The notes under the pieces are model-generated. The model was given only the letters and a program-made list of their open reading frames with translations. It was not told the origin of the DNA and made no database searches. DNA of 64,000 bases, from positions 61,896 to 125,895 of the forward strand of contig CALUMZ010000099.1 in assembly GCA_944321865.1 (NCBI GenBank). The letters run 5' to 3'. A program made the position numbers and the translations under genes. The DNA is from an uncultured Muribaculaceae bacterium. GTDB taxonomy: Bacteria; Bacteroidota; Bacteroidia; Bacteroidales; Muribaculaceae. Shown here piece after piece: positions 55,704 to 64,000 of the stretch; the stretch's first letter is position 1, and the number at the start of each line of letters is the position of its first letter.

Positions 55704-56828
55704 TTAGCGTTTTATTAAGATTGTGATTTTTATGGCAAAATCAAATAATACAATTTTGCCATTTGCGTTTCCTTGTATGTCTCTTTCGGCTTTCTCTATT
55801 TCTGTTATCATTCTTTCGGCATTGCCATCATTGATGAATGGAGAAAAGCGTCGGCTAAATTGCTCTTCGGCTTGATTAAGATAATTCAAGTCGTGTCGGT
55901 TTAAGTTGTATATATAATTTTCTCGAATCATTTTAGCTAAATATTGCATAAAACGCTTGATTTTCTCTCGCTTGAAACTATTTACATTCTCCGACCAATT
56001 TTTTAATGATTTTAGGTCTCGGGAGTATGCCAATCTCATCAGTTGCACGAAATTTTCAAAAAATTCTTTATTCTCTCCGTTAAGCGAAATTGTTTCTTGT
56101 GCAATATTAATGTTTCCATTGGCCGAAGCTGCAACAGATATGGCATCTTGCCGTGACAGATTGTAATTGTTTTCAAGAAATGTGGCAACTTCATCGGTGG
56201 AAAGACGCTTTAATTCTATTATTTGTAACCTTGAATATATAGTGGGCAATATCTCCTTAGGAGCATCGCTTACCATGATGAAGATGGAGTCGGGGAATGG
56301 CTCTTCGATTATCTTAAGTAATTTGTTGGCGCACTCTTCATTCATTTTTTCGGGAAGCCACATTATCATGACTTTATATTTTGCCGAATATGATGCATAG
56401 CTCATTTTATTGATAACGACGCTGCTCTCACTGGCGTATATTTGGGGTTGGGCGTTTTCGTTGTTCAGTTCTTTAAGCCAATTTTGATAATTCTCCACCG
56501 GATTTTCGGCAAGGAAATGTTTCCATTCTGTTATGTAATCATCTGAAGTTGGTTTACTATTGTTTTTCCCTTTTATGACGGGAAATGAAAAGAATGTATC
56601 GGCATGGTTGAATGTTTGATGCTGACGACACGAAGGGCATATCCCACATGGCTCTCCGTTATTTTTGTTTTCACAATGCAAGTATTGCGCTGCTGCTCGA
56701 GCTATGGCAAGCTTCCCTATACCTTGAGGACCGGTTAGTAAAATGGCATGAGGTATGCGATTACTATCAATCATTGACCGTAATCTATTCTTTGCGGCAT
56801 CGTTTCCTACTATATCATTAAATTTCAT
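55704..56828 (-). CDS. holB: DNA polymerase III delta' subunit
   Basis: 374 residues. A clamp-loader AAA+ fold with Walker A (LLTGPQGIGKLAIARAA), the zinc module (CENKNNGEPCGICPSC, four Cys) and a sensor region (DAPKEILPTIYSRLQIIELK). It is the stator of the clamp loader. It starts with ATG overlapping the metF stop (ATGA) and is followed by the AddB-like gene after 2 bases, forming the operon metF-holB-addB-like. Confidence 0.9.
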   Translation of the reverse strand: MKFNDIVGNDAAKNRLRSMIDSNRIPHAILLTGPQGIGKLAIARAAAQYLHCENKNNGEPCGICPSCRQHQTFNHADTFFSFPVIKGKNNSKPTSDDYITEWKHFLAENPVENYQNWLKELNNENAQPQIYASESSVVINKMSYASYSAKYKVMIMWLPEKMNEECANKLLKIIEEPFPDSIFIMVSDAPKEILPTIYSRLQIIELKRLSTDEVATFLENNYNLSRQDAISVAASANGNINIAQETISLNGENKEFFENFVQLMRLAYSRDLKSLKNWSENVNSFKREKIKRFMQYLAKMIRENYIYNLNRHDLNYLNQAEEQFSRRFSPFINDGNAERMITEIEKAERDIQGNANGKIVLFDFAIKITILIKR

Positions 56829-57781
56829 AATACCTCTTTTAAAACGTTGCGGACGCTTTCAGTAGCATTCAAGGAATAAAAGTGAATGCTTTTGACTCCG
56901 TGCGCTATCAATTCCCGCGATTGCATTATACACCATTCTTGCCCGACCTGTTTGGCACTATCATTATCTTGACAATTCGCCAACTCCTTGGCAAGGTCGT
57001 TAGGCAAGTCTACATGAAATATTTTAGGCAGCACTGTTAGTTGGTTTTTGTTTATTATTGGTTTGATTCCCGGAATTATGGGAACAGTTATACCTATTTC
57101 ACGACACCGTTTGACAAAATTGAAATATTTCTCATTGTCAAAAAACATTTGTGTCACGATGTAGCTTGCACCAAGATCCACTTTGCGCTTTAGATATGTA
57201 AGATCTATATCCATATTCGGGGCTTCATCATGCTTTTCGGGGTAACCGGCTACTCCGTAGGTGAATTTATTGTCACTGACAATGTCCATTTTTGTTCCAT
57301 CAAGGAAATATCCATTGTTGAACATGTTTACCTGTTCTTCAAGTTCGCAAGCATAACTATGCCCGTTTTCCACAGGGACGAATCTGTTTTCGTGTTTCGC
57401 TTTATCACCTCGCAACAGTAACAAATTATTAATTCCCAAGAAATTCAAGTCAATCAAAGCATACTCGGTTTCTGTTTTTGTGAATCCGCTGCAAATTATA
57501 TGAGGGACTGCCGGTATGCCATATTTCTGTTGTATTGCTGCCGCAACAGCCACAGTGCCGGGTCGGCTGCGTTCCGAAATTCGCTTATATAGTCCGTCTG
57601 CAGTACTTACAAAAACCATTTCACTCCTATGAGAAGTTATATTGACATATAATGGGGCATATTCCATGAGTTTGTCAATATTAGAGAATAGTTGAGATAT
57701 TCCCTTCCCTTTTAAGGGGGGGAGGATCTCAAAAGAAAAGGCCGGTTTTTTGAGATCGTTTATTCGGTCGATGATATTCAT
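56825..57781 (-). CDS. metF: Methylenetetrahydrofolate reductase
   Basis: About 318 residues from ATG 57781 (MNIIDRINDLKKPAFSFEIL). Family motifs present are FEILPPLKGKG, YVNITSHRS, PHIICSGFT, LLLRGD and QMFFDNEKYFNFV. It reduces methylene-THF to methyl-THF with FAD for methionine synthesis. Its stop codon overlaps the holB start by 4 bases. The in-frame extension upstream of 57781 lies next to the terminator and is not needed. Confidence 0.95.
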   Translation of the reverse strand: MNIIDRINDLKKPAFSFEILPPLKGKGISQLFSNIDKLMEYAPLYVNITSHRSEMVFVSTADGLYKRISERSRPGTVAVAAAIQQKYGIPAVPHIICSGFTKTETEYALIDLNFLGINNLLLLRGDKAKHENRFVPVENGHSYACELEEQVNMFNNGYFLDGTKMDIVSDNKFTYGVAGYPEKHDEAPNMDIDLTYLKRKVDLGASYIVTQMFFDNEKYFNFVKRCREIGITVPIIPGIKPIINKNQLTVLPKIFHVDLPNDLAKELANCQDNDSAKQVGQEWCIMQSRELIAHGVKSIHFYSLNATESVRNVLKEVL

Positions 57782-57863
57782 GATAGGAGAAATTTGTTTT
57801 AGAACAAAGTTAAGGATTTTGGATCGAAAAGCCATATACCGACATGTGTTTTTTCGGATATGC

Positions 57864-57906
57864 AAAAAGCCGGAGTAAGATTTTTAAACCTTATCTCCGG
57901 CTTTTT
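57864..57906. terminator. Strong bidirectional terminator between tsf and metF
   Basis: AAAAAGCCGGAG pairs perfectly with CTCCGGCTTTTT, with additional inner pairing (TAAG with CTTA). T-runs exist on both sides. It ends the ribosomal/tsf operon on the minus strand, 42 bases after the tsf stop, ahead of metF. Confidence 0.9.
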
Positions 57907-57947
57907 GTAGTTGATTGTATAATTGTATCAATACTGCATTACAATTA

Positions 57948-58772
57948 TTAATCTTCGTTCAAGTTTACGCGGCGGAATGCTATAGCTTTAAGTCCGGCAC
58001 TTTGCTTGCTCAGATATGTAGCAATATCCATCGAATTGTCAGAAACAAATTCTTGTTCCATTAATACATTCTCCTTGTAGAACTTGTTCAGACGGCCTTG
58101 AGCAATACGGTCTATGATAGCTTCGGGCTTGCCTTCTTCGCGAGCTTTTTCACGACCTATTTCAAGTTCTTGCTCTGCGATTTTAGCAGGAACTTCTTCA
58201 CGGCAAACGGCAATGGGGTTCATTGCAGCAACTTGCATTGCAACTTCTTTTGCCACATGAGCATCAACGCCTTCTTCATTGAATCCGACGATTGAAGCCA
58301 ATTTGTTGCCAAAGTGGTTGTAAGCTATTGTAGAGGGGGCTTCGATATATTCGTAAGCGCCAAGTTCCATTTTTTCGCCTGTTTTGCCGATTTCTTCAAC
58401 AATAAGGTCGGCAACGCTTTTGCCATTTATTTCAAGAGCCTTTACATCATCGATAGATTTGGCCTCTTTTTCCATGACAGCAGCAAGAATGCTTTTTGTC
58501 AAATTGACAAAACCTTCATTCTTTGCAACGAAATCGGTTTCACATTTTAGAGCCACAATTGCAGCAAACTTGCCATTGGAAGCAGACAATACACAGCCTT
58601 CTGCAGCTTCGCGGTCTTCGCGTTTTGCTGCAACGGCTTGTCCTTTTTTGCGAATGATTTCTATCGCGGCCTCCATGTCATTATTTGCTTCAGCCAAAGC
58701 TTTTTTACAATCCATCAAACCGGCACCAGTCAAGTGGCGCAGCTTGCTGATTTCAGCCATTGTAACTGCCAT
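57948..58772 (-). CDS. tsf: Translation elongation factor Ts
   Basis: 274 residues. The N-terminal UBA-like part (EISKLRHLTGAGLMDCKKAL, then AEANNDMEAAIEIIRKKG) is followed by the core with CETDFVAKNEGFVNL, the EF-Tu contact motif. It is the guanine-nucleotide exchange factor of EF-Tu. It is last in the rplM-rpsI-rpsB-tsf operon, 45 bases after rpsB, and is followed by a strong terminator. Confidence 0.97.
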   Translation of the reverse strand: MAVTMAEISKLRHLTGAGLMDCKKALAEANNDMEAAIEIIRKKGQAVAAKREDREAAEGCVLSASNGKFAAIVALKCETDFVAKNEGFVNLTKSILAAVMEKEAKSIDDVKALEINGKSVADLIVEEIGKTGEKMELGAYEYIEAPSTIAYNHFGNKLASIVGFNEEGVDAHVAKEVAMQVAAMNPIAVCREEVPAKIAEQELEIGREKAREEGKPEAIIDRIAQGRLNKFYKENVLMEQEFVSDNSMDIATYLSKQSAGLKAIAFRRVNLNED

Positions 58773-58817
58773 ATTCTTAAGTTTTTTGTTGTTTAAAATT
58801 TAAATAAATGATTTAGA

Positions 58818-59681
58818 TTATTCTGCGGCTGCGTTTTCTTCTGTCGCATTGTTTTCGGCAGAGTCAGAAATTTCAGCATCGTCTGTTGCGATTTCTTCAG
58901 TCTCTTCAGCCGGTTTGTTGCGGCGAGAAATGCGAGCACGCTTGGGTTTTACCTCTTCGCCTTCGGCTGCATCTTTATTGTCAACCTTTTCAACCTTGCG
59001 TTCTTCAACGCCTTCGGCAATAGCAGAACATACACAATCAAGAATAACTTCGATTGATTTAGATGCATCATCGTTTGCAGGGATAATGAAATCTACTGTT
59101 GAAGGGTCGGAATTTGTGTCAACAATACCAAAAACAGGTATGCCGAGACGGTTAGCTTCTGCTACAGCAATGTGTTCTTTCATTACGTCAACAACGAACA
59201 GGGCAGACGGCAGACGGTTAAGGTCGGCAATGCTGCCAAGGTTCTTTTCGAGCTTTGCGCGTTGGCGAGTAATTTGCAACTTTTCGCGTTTTGACAGGTT
59301 GTCGAAAGTGCCATCTTTTGTCATTTTATCGATAGACGCCATTTTCTTTACAGCCTTTCTGATAGTCGGGAAGTTTGTTAACATACCACCCGGCCAACGT
59401 TCAATAACGTATGGCATACCGATTGCTGAAGCCTTATCTGCCAATACTTGTTTGGCTTGTTTTTTTGTAGCTACGAAAAGTATTTTTTTCCCGGCTTTAG
59501 CTATGTTTTTGAGAGCTGCCGAGGCTTCGTCAAGCTTTGCGATTGTTTTATACAGGTCAATGATGTGGATACCATTGCGCTCCATGAAAATATAAGGAGC
59601 CATTGCAGGATTCCATTTACGTTTCAAGTGGCCAAAGTGACATCCTGCTTCAAGTAATTGTTCAAAATTTGGTGTTGCCAT
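58818..59681 (-). CDS. rpsB: 30S ribosomal protein S2
   Basis: 287 residues. FEQLLEAGCHFGHLKRKWNP, ERWPGGMLTNFPTIR and GIPVFGIVDTNSDPSTVDFI are S2 signatures. Beyond the usual 230-residue body it carries an acidic/alanine-rich tail (about 228-287), seen in other Bacteroidales S2 proteins. It sits upstream of tsf, and a 121-base spacer with a stem-forming leader separates it from rpsI. Confidence 0.97.
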   Translation of the reverse strand: MATPNFEQLLEAGCHFGHLKRKWNPAMAPYIFMERNGIHIIDLYKTIAKLDEASAALKNIAKAGKKILFVATKKQAKQVLADKASAIGMPYVIERWPGGMLTNFPTIRKAVKKMASIDKMTKDGTFDNLSKREKLQITRQRAKLEKNLGSIADLNRLPSALFVVDVMKEHIAVAEANRLGIPVFGIVDTNSDPSTVDFIIPANDDASKSIEVILDCVCSAIAEGVEERKVEKVDNKDAAEGEEVKPKRARISRRNKPAEETEEIATDDAEISDSAENNATEENAAAE

Positions 59682-59721
59682 TTTTTTTATGAAATTTGTT
59701 TACATTCAACTTAATCAATCA

Positions 59722-59764
59722 TGAGGTAGCCCCGTCATCATCACGAAAGCGAGAAAAGTCCTCA
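59722..59764 (-). promoter_or_regulatory. Candidate structured leader of rpsB-tsf
   Basis: In the 121-base spacer between rpsI and rpsB, TGAGG (59764-59760) can pair with CCTCA (59726-59722) on the mRNA, enclosing about 33 bases with a GGGGCUACC segment. S2 of many bacteria represses its own mRNA through a leader of this type. I cannot fold or align it here, so this stays tentative. Confidence 0.25.
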
Positions 59765-59802
59765 CAATTTGGATACTAAACTCTATATAGTAATCGCAAA
59801 AA

Positions 59803-60189
59803 TTAACGTTTGCTGAACTGGAATCTCTTGCGAGCCTTTGGACGTCCCGGTTTCTTGCGTTCTACGACGCGCGGATCTCGTGTAACGAATCCTGCGGCAC
59901 GTAAAGCGGCTTTGTCTTCGGGATTTATTTTAATAAGAGCTCTGGCTATTGCAAGACGAAGAGCTTCGGCTTGGCCTTTGAAGCCACCACCGCACAAATT
60001 AACTTTGATATTGTATTTACCTTCAGCTTCAAGCAAAGAAAGGGGTTGCTTTACAATGAATTGGAGGATTGAAGAAGGAAAATATACGTCAAGTGCACGC
60101 TTATTTATGGTTATTTCGCCATTTCCTTCGCTAAAAAACACACGTGCAATCGCTGCTTTACGACGACCAACTGCATTAACTTTTTCCAT
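59803..60189 (-). CDS. rpsI: 30S ribosomal protein S9
   Basis: 128 residues. NAVGRRKAAIARVFF at the start, GGGFKGQAEALRLAIARAL in the middle and the basic end KKPGRPKARKRFQFSKR are S9 features; the C-terminal SKR reaches the P-site tRNA. It is 8 bases downstream of rplM, the conserved L13-S9 pair. Confidence 0.98.
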   Translation of the reverse strand: MEKVNAVGRRKAAIARVFFSEGNGEITINKRALDVYFPSSILQFIVKQPLSLLEAEGKYNIKVNLCGGGFKGQAEALRLAIARALIKINPEDKAALRAAGFVTRDPRVVERKKPGRPKARKRFQFSKR

Positions 60190-60197
60190 ACTTCAAA

Positions 60198-60677
60198 TTA
60201 TTTTAATGTGTTAATATCAATAACTTTGGGATTTTGAGCTTGGTGCGGATGTTCGGGACCGTTATATACGTGAACATTCTTAAGCAATTGTGCTCCAAGA
60301 CGATTCTTGGGAAGCATGCCTTTCAAAACCTTTATGTACAAAGGATTGATGCCCGGCTTCAACCCCGGATTTTCGGCTTTCTTCTTCAATATTGCTGGAG
60401 TTGCCGAACGTTGTCCGCCGGGATAGCCTGTATATGAAAGGTATATCCTGTCGGTCCATTTTTTCCCGGTCAATATAGCCTTGTCGGCGTTAATGATAAT
60501 AACATTGTCTCCGCAATCTACATGCGGTGTGTAGCTTGGTTTATACTTGCCACGCAAGATTTTTGCTACTTTAGCACATAAGCGACCTAAAACTTGGTCG
60601 GTAGCATCTACTACCACCCATTCCTTTTTTGCGCTTTCGGCATTGATTGAAATTGTTTTGTAACTTAAAGTATCCAC
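60198..60677 (-). CDS. rplM: 50S ribosomal protein L13
   Basis: 159 residues. KEWVVVDATDQVLGRLCAKV, VDCGDNVIIINADKAILTGK and VLKGMLPKNRLGAQLLKNVH with VYNG are diagnostic. The start codon is GTG at 60677 (next codons DTLSYK); no ATG lies nearby in frame. It is the first gene of the operon, behind a good promoter and a leader of about 105 bases with two small hairpins. Confidence 0.97.
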   Translation of the reverse strand: MDTLSYKTISINAESAKKEWVVVDATDQVLGRLCAKVAKILRGKYKPSYTPHVDCGDNVIIINADKAILTGKKWTDRIYLSYTGYPGGQRSATPAILKKKAENPGLKPGINPLYIKVLKGMLPKNRLGAQLLKNVHVYNGPEHPHQAQNPKVIDINTLK

Positions 60678-60727
60678 TTTTATAATCCTGATTAATAATT
60701 AACTAATAAATTCACGCAGGCATCAGA

Positions 60728-60760
60728 TTGCTCGGCCAAAAGCAACTTCGCCATTGCGAA
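60728..60760 (-). promoter_or_regulatory. Two tandem hairpins in the rplM leader
   Basis: On the mRNA, TTCGC-AATG-GCGAA (60760-60747) is directly followed by TTGCT-(8 bases)-AGCAA (60745-60728). They lie between the promoter and the GTG start. They could be a ribosomal-protein autoregulation site; no consensus is recognised. Confidence 0.35.
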
Positions 60761-60786
60761 TAAATAAATCGGGTATAATTGGACTG

Positions 60787-60817
60787 CAAAGGTACAAACT
60801 TCTGATTGAATTTCAAA
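60787..60817 (-). promoter_or_regulatory. Promoter of the rplM-rpsI-rpsB-tsf operon
   Basis: On the minus strand TTTG (60817-60814) and TACCTTTG (60794-60787) are exactly 19 bases apart, the ideal Bacteroidetes arrangement. Transcription should start near 60781, about 105 bases before the rplM GTG. Confidence 0.75.
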
Positions 60818-61040
60818 TGCAATAATTTGACAGAATAAACAAAAAGAATGTTATATTAACAATATTTATCATATTGCCATTGGTTTCCGGCTTCAAAGAG
60901 CAGGTGGCTTAGATGATGACTGGCGAAAAGATTAAATTATTTTATTAACTTTGTTGCAAAGTTGGGAATTATTTTAAATTTCTCATTCATTTTGAAGGTG
61001 AGAGATAAATTAAAATAATGCTAAATAAAATTGGGGTGAC

Positions 61041-62228
61041 ATGAAATATATAGAAGTTGCATTTATCGTATGTCTGTGTATTGTTTTTTATACATATTTA
61101 GGCTATGGGATACTCTTGTGGCTTTTGGTGAAAATTAAACGCTTTTTCTCCCACGAATTAAAAACACAGCAATATGAAGCAGAAGATTTCCCTGAGGTGA
61201 CGTTGCTTATTGCTGCGTATAATGAGGAACTGGTTGTCGATGAAAAAATGTCGAATACTCACAACCTTAATTACCCTAAAGGGAAATTAAGCGTCGTTTG
61301 GGTTACTGATGGCAGCAATGACGGTACAAATGAAAAATTAAGACGGTATGAAGATGTAACGGTATTGTATGAGCCGCAAAGACAAGGGAAAACTGCCGCA
61401 TTAAATCGCAGCATTAAGTATATAGCCTCTCCTATAGTGGTATTCACCGATGCCAATACCATGCTCAACCGGGATGCAATAGTAAACATAGCTAAATGTT
61501 TTTTAAATAATCCACGTGTAGGATGCGTCGCCGGAGAAAAAAGGATAGCCGATAAAGAGCGTAGTAATGCTTCGACCGGAGGCGAAGGCCTTTATTGGAA
61601 ATACGAATCGGCCCTGAAACGATTGGACTCGGAATTATGTACAGCTGTCGGTGCTGCAGGTGAATTGTTTGCAATCAAACGGGAATTGTTTGAGGAAATG
61701 AACAACGACACCTTACTTGATGATTTTGTCATGTCCATGCAAATCGCAGCCAAAGGCTATAAGATAGAATATTGTGCCGATGCGTATGCCGAAGAAAGCG
61801 GTTCGGCAGATATGCGAGAAGAGGAGAAGCGCAAAGTGAGAATTGCTGCAGGAGGTTTGCAGTCGGTGTGGAGATTGCGTAAGCTGCTCAATGTGTTCAA
61901 ATATGGAACCTTGTCGTTTCAATATGTGTCACACCGTGTATTGCGGTGGACCATAACACCCATACTCATGTTTTTGATGTTGCCTTTAAATATCATGATA
62001 GTGGCAATCAGCCCTTACTTGGTTTTTTATGATATTATGCTGGTACTTCAATTTGCGTTTTACGCAATGGGGTGGTGCGGATATGCATTATCAAAAAAAT
62101 CCATTAAAAATAAATATTTGTATATCCCGTATTATTTCCTTTTTATGAATGTGAACGTAATCAAAGGTTTCTTTTATTTATATAAACGCAAAGGTAATGG
62201 TGCGTGGGAAAAATCACGTAGGGCATAA
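61041..62228 (+). CDS. Family 2 glycosyltransferase, membrane-bound
   Basis: 395 residues. One N-terminal helix (about 5-30), a GT-A domain (VTLLIAAYNEELVVDEKMSN; WVTDGSNDGTNEKLRRYE; the DxD-like TDANTM; the acceptor motif DDFVMSMQIAAKGY), an RxxRW element (YVSHRVLRW) and three to four C-terminal helices. This is the layout of processive inner-membrane glycosyltransferases that make polysaccharides such as poly-N-acetylglucosamine-like chains. A TAACTTTG box at 60946-60953 is a possible promoter. The product is unknown; no polysaccharide cluster surrounds it. Confidence 0.9.
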   Translation: MKYIEVAFIVCLCIVFYTYLGYGILLWLLVKIKRFFSHELKTQQYEAEDFPEVTLLIAAYNEELVVDEKMSNTHNLNYPKGKLSVVWVTDGSNDGTNEKLRRYEDVTVLYEPQRQGKTAALNRSIKYIASPIVVFTDANTMLNRDAIVNIAKCFLNNPRVGCVAGEKRIADKERSNASTGGEGLYWKYESALKRLDSELCTAVGAAGELFAIKRELFEEMNNDTLLDDFVMSMQIAAKGYKIEYCADAYAEESGSADMREEEKRKVRIAAGGLQSVWRLRKLLNVFKYGTLSFQYVSHRVLRWTITPILMFLMLPLNIMIVAISPYLVFYDIMLVLQFAFYAMGWCGYALSKKSIKNKYLYIPYYFLFMNVNVIKGFFYLYKRKGNGAWEKSRRA

Positions 62229-62290
62229 TTATATTTGGGACCATCGACTTCAATTGTTTTTAAAGATCGTGTTTAATCTGACAGTTAATA

Positions 62291-63313
62291 ATGAAGTATA
62301 ATTTTGTATTCTATACATACGGACTATGTACCATGTTTTATGCTGTTATGGCATGGATATTTTGGCGCAAAGACAATAGCCGCATGTCAAGATTGATGTT
62401 TGCACTTATGGTTGCGTTGTGTGTAGAGTGTGTTAAAGATTTACCTTTTTTAGGCGAGAATAGTTCCAACAGTTCTTTTATATGGAACTTAATAACGAGC
62501 ATTGATATGATAGTCATACCGATATATGCGTTCATATTAATGGAGTTGGTACGTCCCGGTACACATGCTTTTAAGAAAATATTGATTCATGAAATTCCAT
62601 TTTTATTACTTCTTATATTGTATGCTATAACTAAGTTCGAGCTGTTTTTCTGGGTTCAAGTGGGTTGGGCGGCAATATATGGGACCACATATTTGATATG
62701 GACAGAAATAAATATTCCCCGATACAATAAGTTGTTAGAGGAACGGCTATCGTATCGAGAACATGTTAGTTTGAATTGGTTGCAGTACATCCTTTATTCT
62801 TTCTACGCAATGTTGACGTTATGGGTCATTAGTTGCATATATGCTTATGCCGGAGTTGAAATTATTTATATGTACGGAACTCTTATTATGTGGATGGTCG
62901 TGTGCTATTTTATTTATAATCAAGAACAAGTGAATGATGAACTGTTTAATAAAACAGACATGAATTGTGTGGAGTCAAAAGTTGTGGACGACTCCGTGGC
63001 TGTTCGCATTGAATCACTGTTTGTCGACCAGAATATATTTTTAAATCCCTGCTTGAAACTTTCTGATGTGGCAAAAATGATAGGGTCAAATCGTACTTAT
63101 GTGAGCAATTATTTTAATAGACAAAAACAAATGACATTTTATGAATATGTCAATCGTAAACGCATTGAACATGCTTGTCGTTTGCTAATTCAGACCGACG
63201 ATAACCTTAATGCCATATCCGAAAATTCGGGTTTTAATTCGCTTTCTACATTTCACAGGGTGTTTGTGAAACTTAAAGGTTGCACGCCAACAGATTTCCG
63301 CAAGCAAGTATAA
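62291..63313 (+). CDS. Membrane-anchored AraC-family transcriptional regulator
   Basis: 340 residues. About six hydrophobic segments fill residues 1-210, then a cytoplasmic linker and a C-terminal AraC helix-turn-helix pair (LKLSDVAKMIGSNRTYVSNY; ACRLLIQTDDNLNAISENSG then FNSLSTFHRVFVKLKGCTP). Regulators fused to a membrane domain are frequent in Bacteroidales and presumably sense a signal at the envelope. It begins 63 bases after the glycosyltransferase gene; regulation of that gene or of the following lipoprotein gene is possible but unproved. Confidence 0.88.
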   Translation: MKYNFVFYTYGLCTMFYAVMAWIFWRKDNSRMSRLMFALMVALCVECVKDLPFLGENSSNSSFIWNLITSIDMIVIPIYAFILMELVRPGTHAFKKILIHEIPFLLLLILYAITKFELFFWVQVGWAAIYGTTYLIWTEINIPRYNKLLEERLSYREHVSLNWLQYILYSFYAMLTLWVISCIYAYAGVEIIYMYGTLIMWMVVCYFIYNQEQVNDELFNKTDMNCVESKVVDDSVAVRIESLFVDQNIFLNPCLKLSDVAKMIGSNRTYVSNYFNRQKQMTFYEYVNRKRIEHACRLLIQTDDNLNAISENSGFNSLSTFHRVFVKLKGCTPTDFRKQV

Positions 63314-63553
63314 GCCTGTAAGAATCAGTGTTTTTTACTGATTGATATATTGCATTTACGATATGATACAGCTGTTTTTTATCGGTTGATACATAATTTT
63401 AAACCATTTAAGATAGTATATAGGTCACCAAATATTACTTTTGAATAAATATTTCATTTTGTTTGCCATTGACATGAATAGTTGATGTTATTGATGATAG
63501 TGGTAATGAATATTTAATGAATAACTAATTTTAACCAATTAAACTAAATCGTT

Positions 63554-63964
63554 ATGAAAGTATTGAAATCTTTAGTTGCAATGGCTGTTGCCGTGTTAAC
63601 ACTTACAGCATGCTCCGGTGGTGGAGAGAAGCAAGCAGAGACAACAGGGACAGAATCGGCACAAGAACCGACCGAGTTGAAGCTTGATGTTGAACGTATC
63701 GTTTCATATAAAGATAAAGATGCATCGGAAATGACGGAATCGGATTATGATTTCCTTCTTGACCAATATGAAATTATGGCTGAACAAGCAGAAGGTATGT
63801 CAAGCGAAGAATATAGAACATATCTGAGCCAATTAAGTGAAAACGAACAAGGTGCCGTAATACTTCTCGGGCTTGCAATCATGGCGGCCGACAACAGCGG
63901 CAAGTTCACAGAATCACAAGCAGCTCGTTTTAAAGAAATAGAAAATAAAGCACCCAAACAATGA
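63554..63964 (+). CDS. Small lipoprotein, uncharacterised
   Basis: 136 residues. A lipoprotein signal ends at C20 (VAVLTLTAC), followed by a Gly/Ser/Thr/Glu-rich linker and a helical acidic domain (SEMTESDYDFLLDQYEIMAE; ENEQGAVILLGLAIMAADNS). I recognise no family. A TACTTTTG box at 63436-63443 may be its promoter, with a leader of about 105 bases. Its stop overlaps the next start by 4 bases (ATGA), so it is coupled to the gene at the window end. Confidence 0.8.
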   Translation: MKVLKSLVAMAVAVLTLTACSGGGEKQAETTGTESAQEPTELKLDVERIVSYKDKDASEMTESDYDFLLDQYEIMAEQAEGMSSEEYRTYLSQLSENEQGAVILLGLAIMAADNSGKFTESQAARFKEIENKAPKQ

Positions 63965-64000
63965 AACGTGCATATAAAACTATATCGACAATCCTAATCA
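63961..64000 (+). CDS. Start of a further protein, truncated by the window edge
   Basis: Thirteen codons (MKRAYKTISTILI) are visible. The ATG overlaps the stop of the lipoprotein gene. The basic-then-hydrophobic beginning looks like a signal peptide or membrane anchor. Nothing more can be said. Confidence 0.55.
   Translation, partial: MKRAYKTISTILI

Noticed and set aside
58849..59595. A 248-codon open frame on the plus strand
   Set aside because: It lies fully opposite rpsB. Its composition (Ser/Ala/Phe rich) follows from the codon bias of a highly expressed ribosomal gene; no domain is recognisable.

Overview
The window looks like a chromosomal core region of an anaerobic Bacteroidales bacterium, possibly of the Muribaculaceae or a related gut family. 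That placement is inferred. The supports are the AT-rich sequence, the near absence of Shine-Dalgarno sites, and repeated promoters of the Bacteroidetes type (TTTG, about 20 bases, TAnnTTTG). Gene content also fits: pyruvate:ferredoxin and branched-chain 2-oxoacid:ferredoxin oxidoreductases, an HU-CCDC81/SPOR protein, a menaquinone prenyltransferase, a TatA/TatC pair and a small His-rich protein ahead of a heavy-metal RND pump. I see no tRNA, rRNA, CRISPR array, prophage, transposase or integrase.

Layout. 1-4.4 kb: a cut-off ECF sigma factor, a split threonine/serine exporter, a LysR regulator, a dispersed repeat and a DUF2461 protein. 4.5-7.2 kb: a four-gene 2-oxoacid:ferredoxin oxidoreductase operon. 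7.3-10.2 kb: a nitrilase-family amidase, a small conserved protein and an AlkD-like repair protein, the last divergent from menA across an interlocked pair of promoters. 10.3-17 kb, minus strand: an M16 protease with a damaged zinc motif, a LuxR regulator coupled to a ligand-poor RIC-like protein, a 5-formyl-THF cyclo-ligase, an S41 protease and a dCMP deaminase. 17.3-29.4 kb, minus strand: M3 peptidase, TPR protein, THUMP-like methyltransferase, RecQ, RecJ, a structured 560-base gap, an MscS channel and a C11 lipoprotein protease. 29.5-38.3 kb, plus strand: TPR protein, HU/SPOR protein, nifJ, trmN6-like methyltransferase, nfo and an SLC45-type transporter. 38.4-44.7 kb: fabD, tatA-tatC, rlmD, a CYTH protein and the aguB/aguA putrescine genes. 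44.8-50.8 kb, minus strand: a CusCBA-like metal efflux operon with a His-rich leading gene. 50.9-57.8 kb, minus strand: S4 protein, pth, rplY, an AddB-like nuclease, holB and metF. 57.9-60.7 kb, minus strand: rplM-rpsI-rpsB-tsf. 61-64 kb, plus strand: a family 2 glycosyltransferase, a membrane-anchored AraC regulator, a small lipoprotein and the start of a further exported protein.

Most of this is ordinary housekeeping, and I found no convincing new multi-gene system. The best leads are small. (1) A palindromic dispersed repeat is present in three size variants; one copy supplies the C-terminal codons of a gene and another abuts the fabD stop codon. (2) The M16 protease has HxxER where the zinc motif HxxEH is expected. 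(3) The RIC/hemerythrin-like protein has lost expected iron ligands and is translationally coupled to a LuxR regulator with a weak receiver domain. (4) The region upstream of recJ has paired stems that could be a structured RNA. (5) Several promoters sit so close to their ATG that leaderless mRNAs are predicted.
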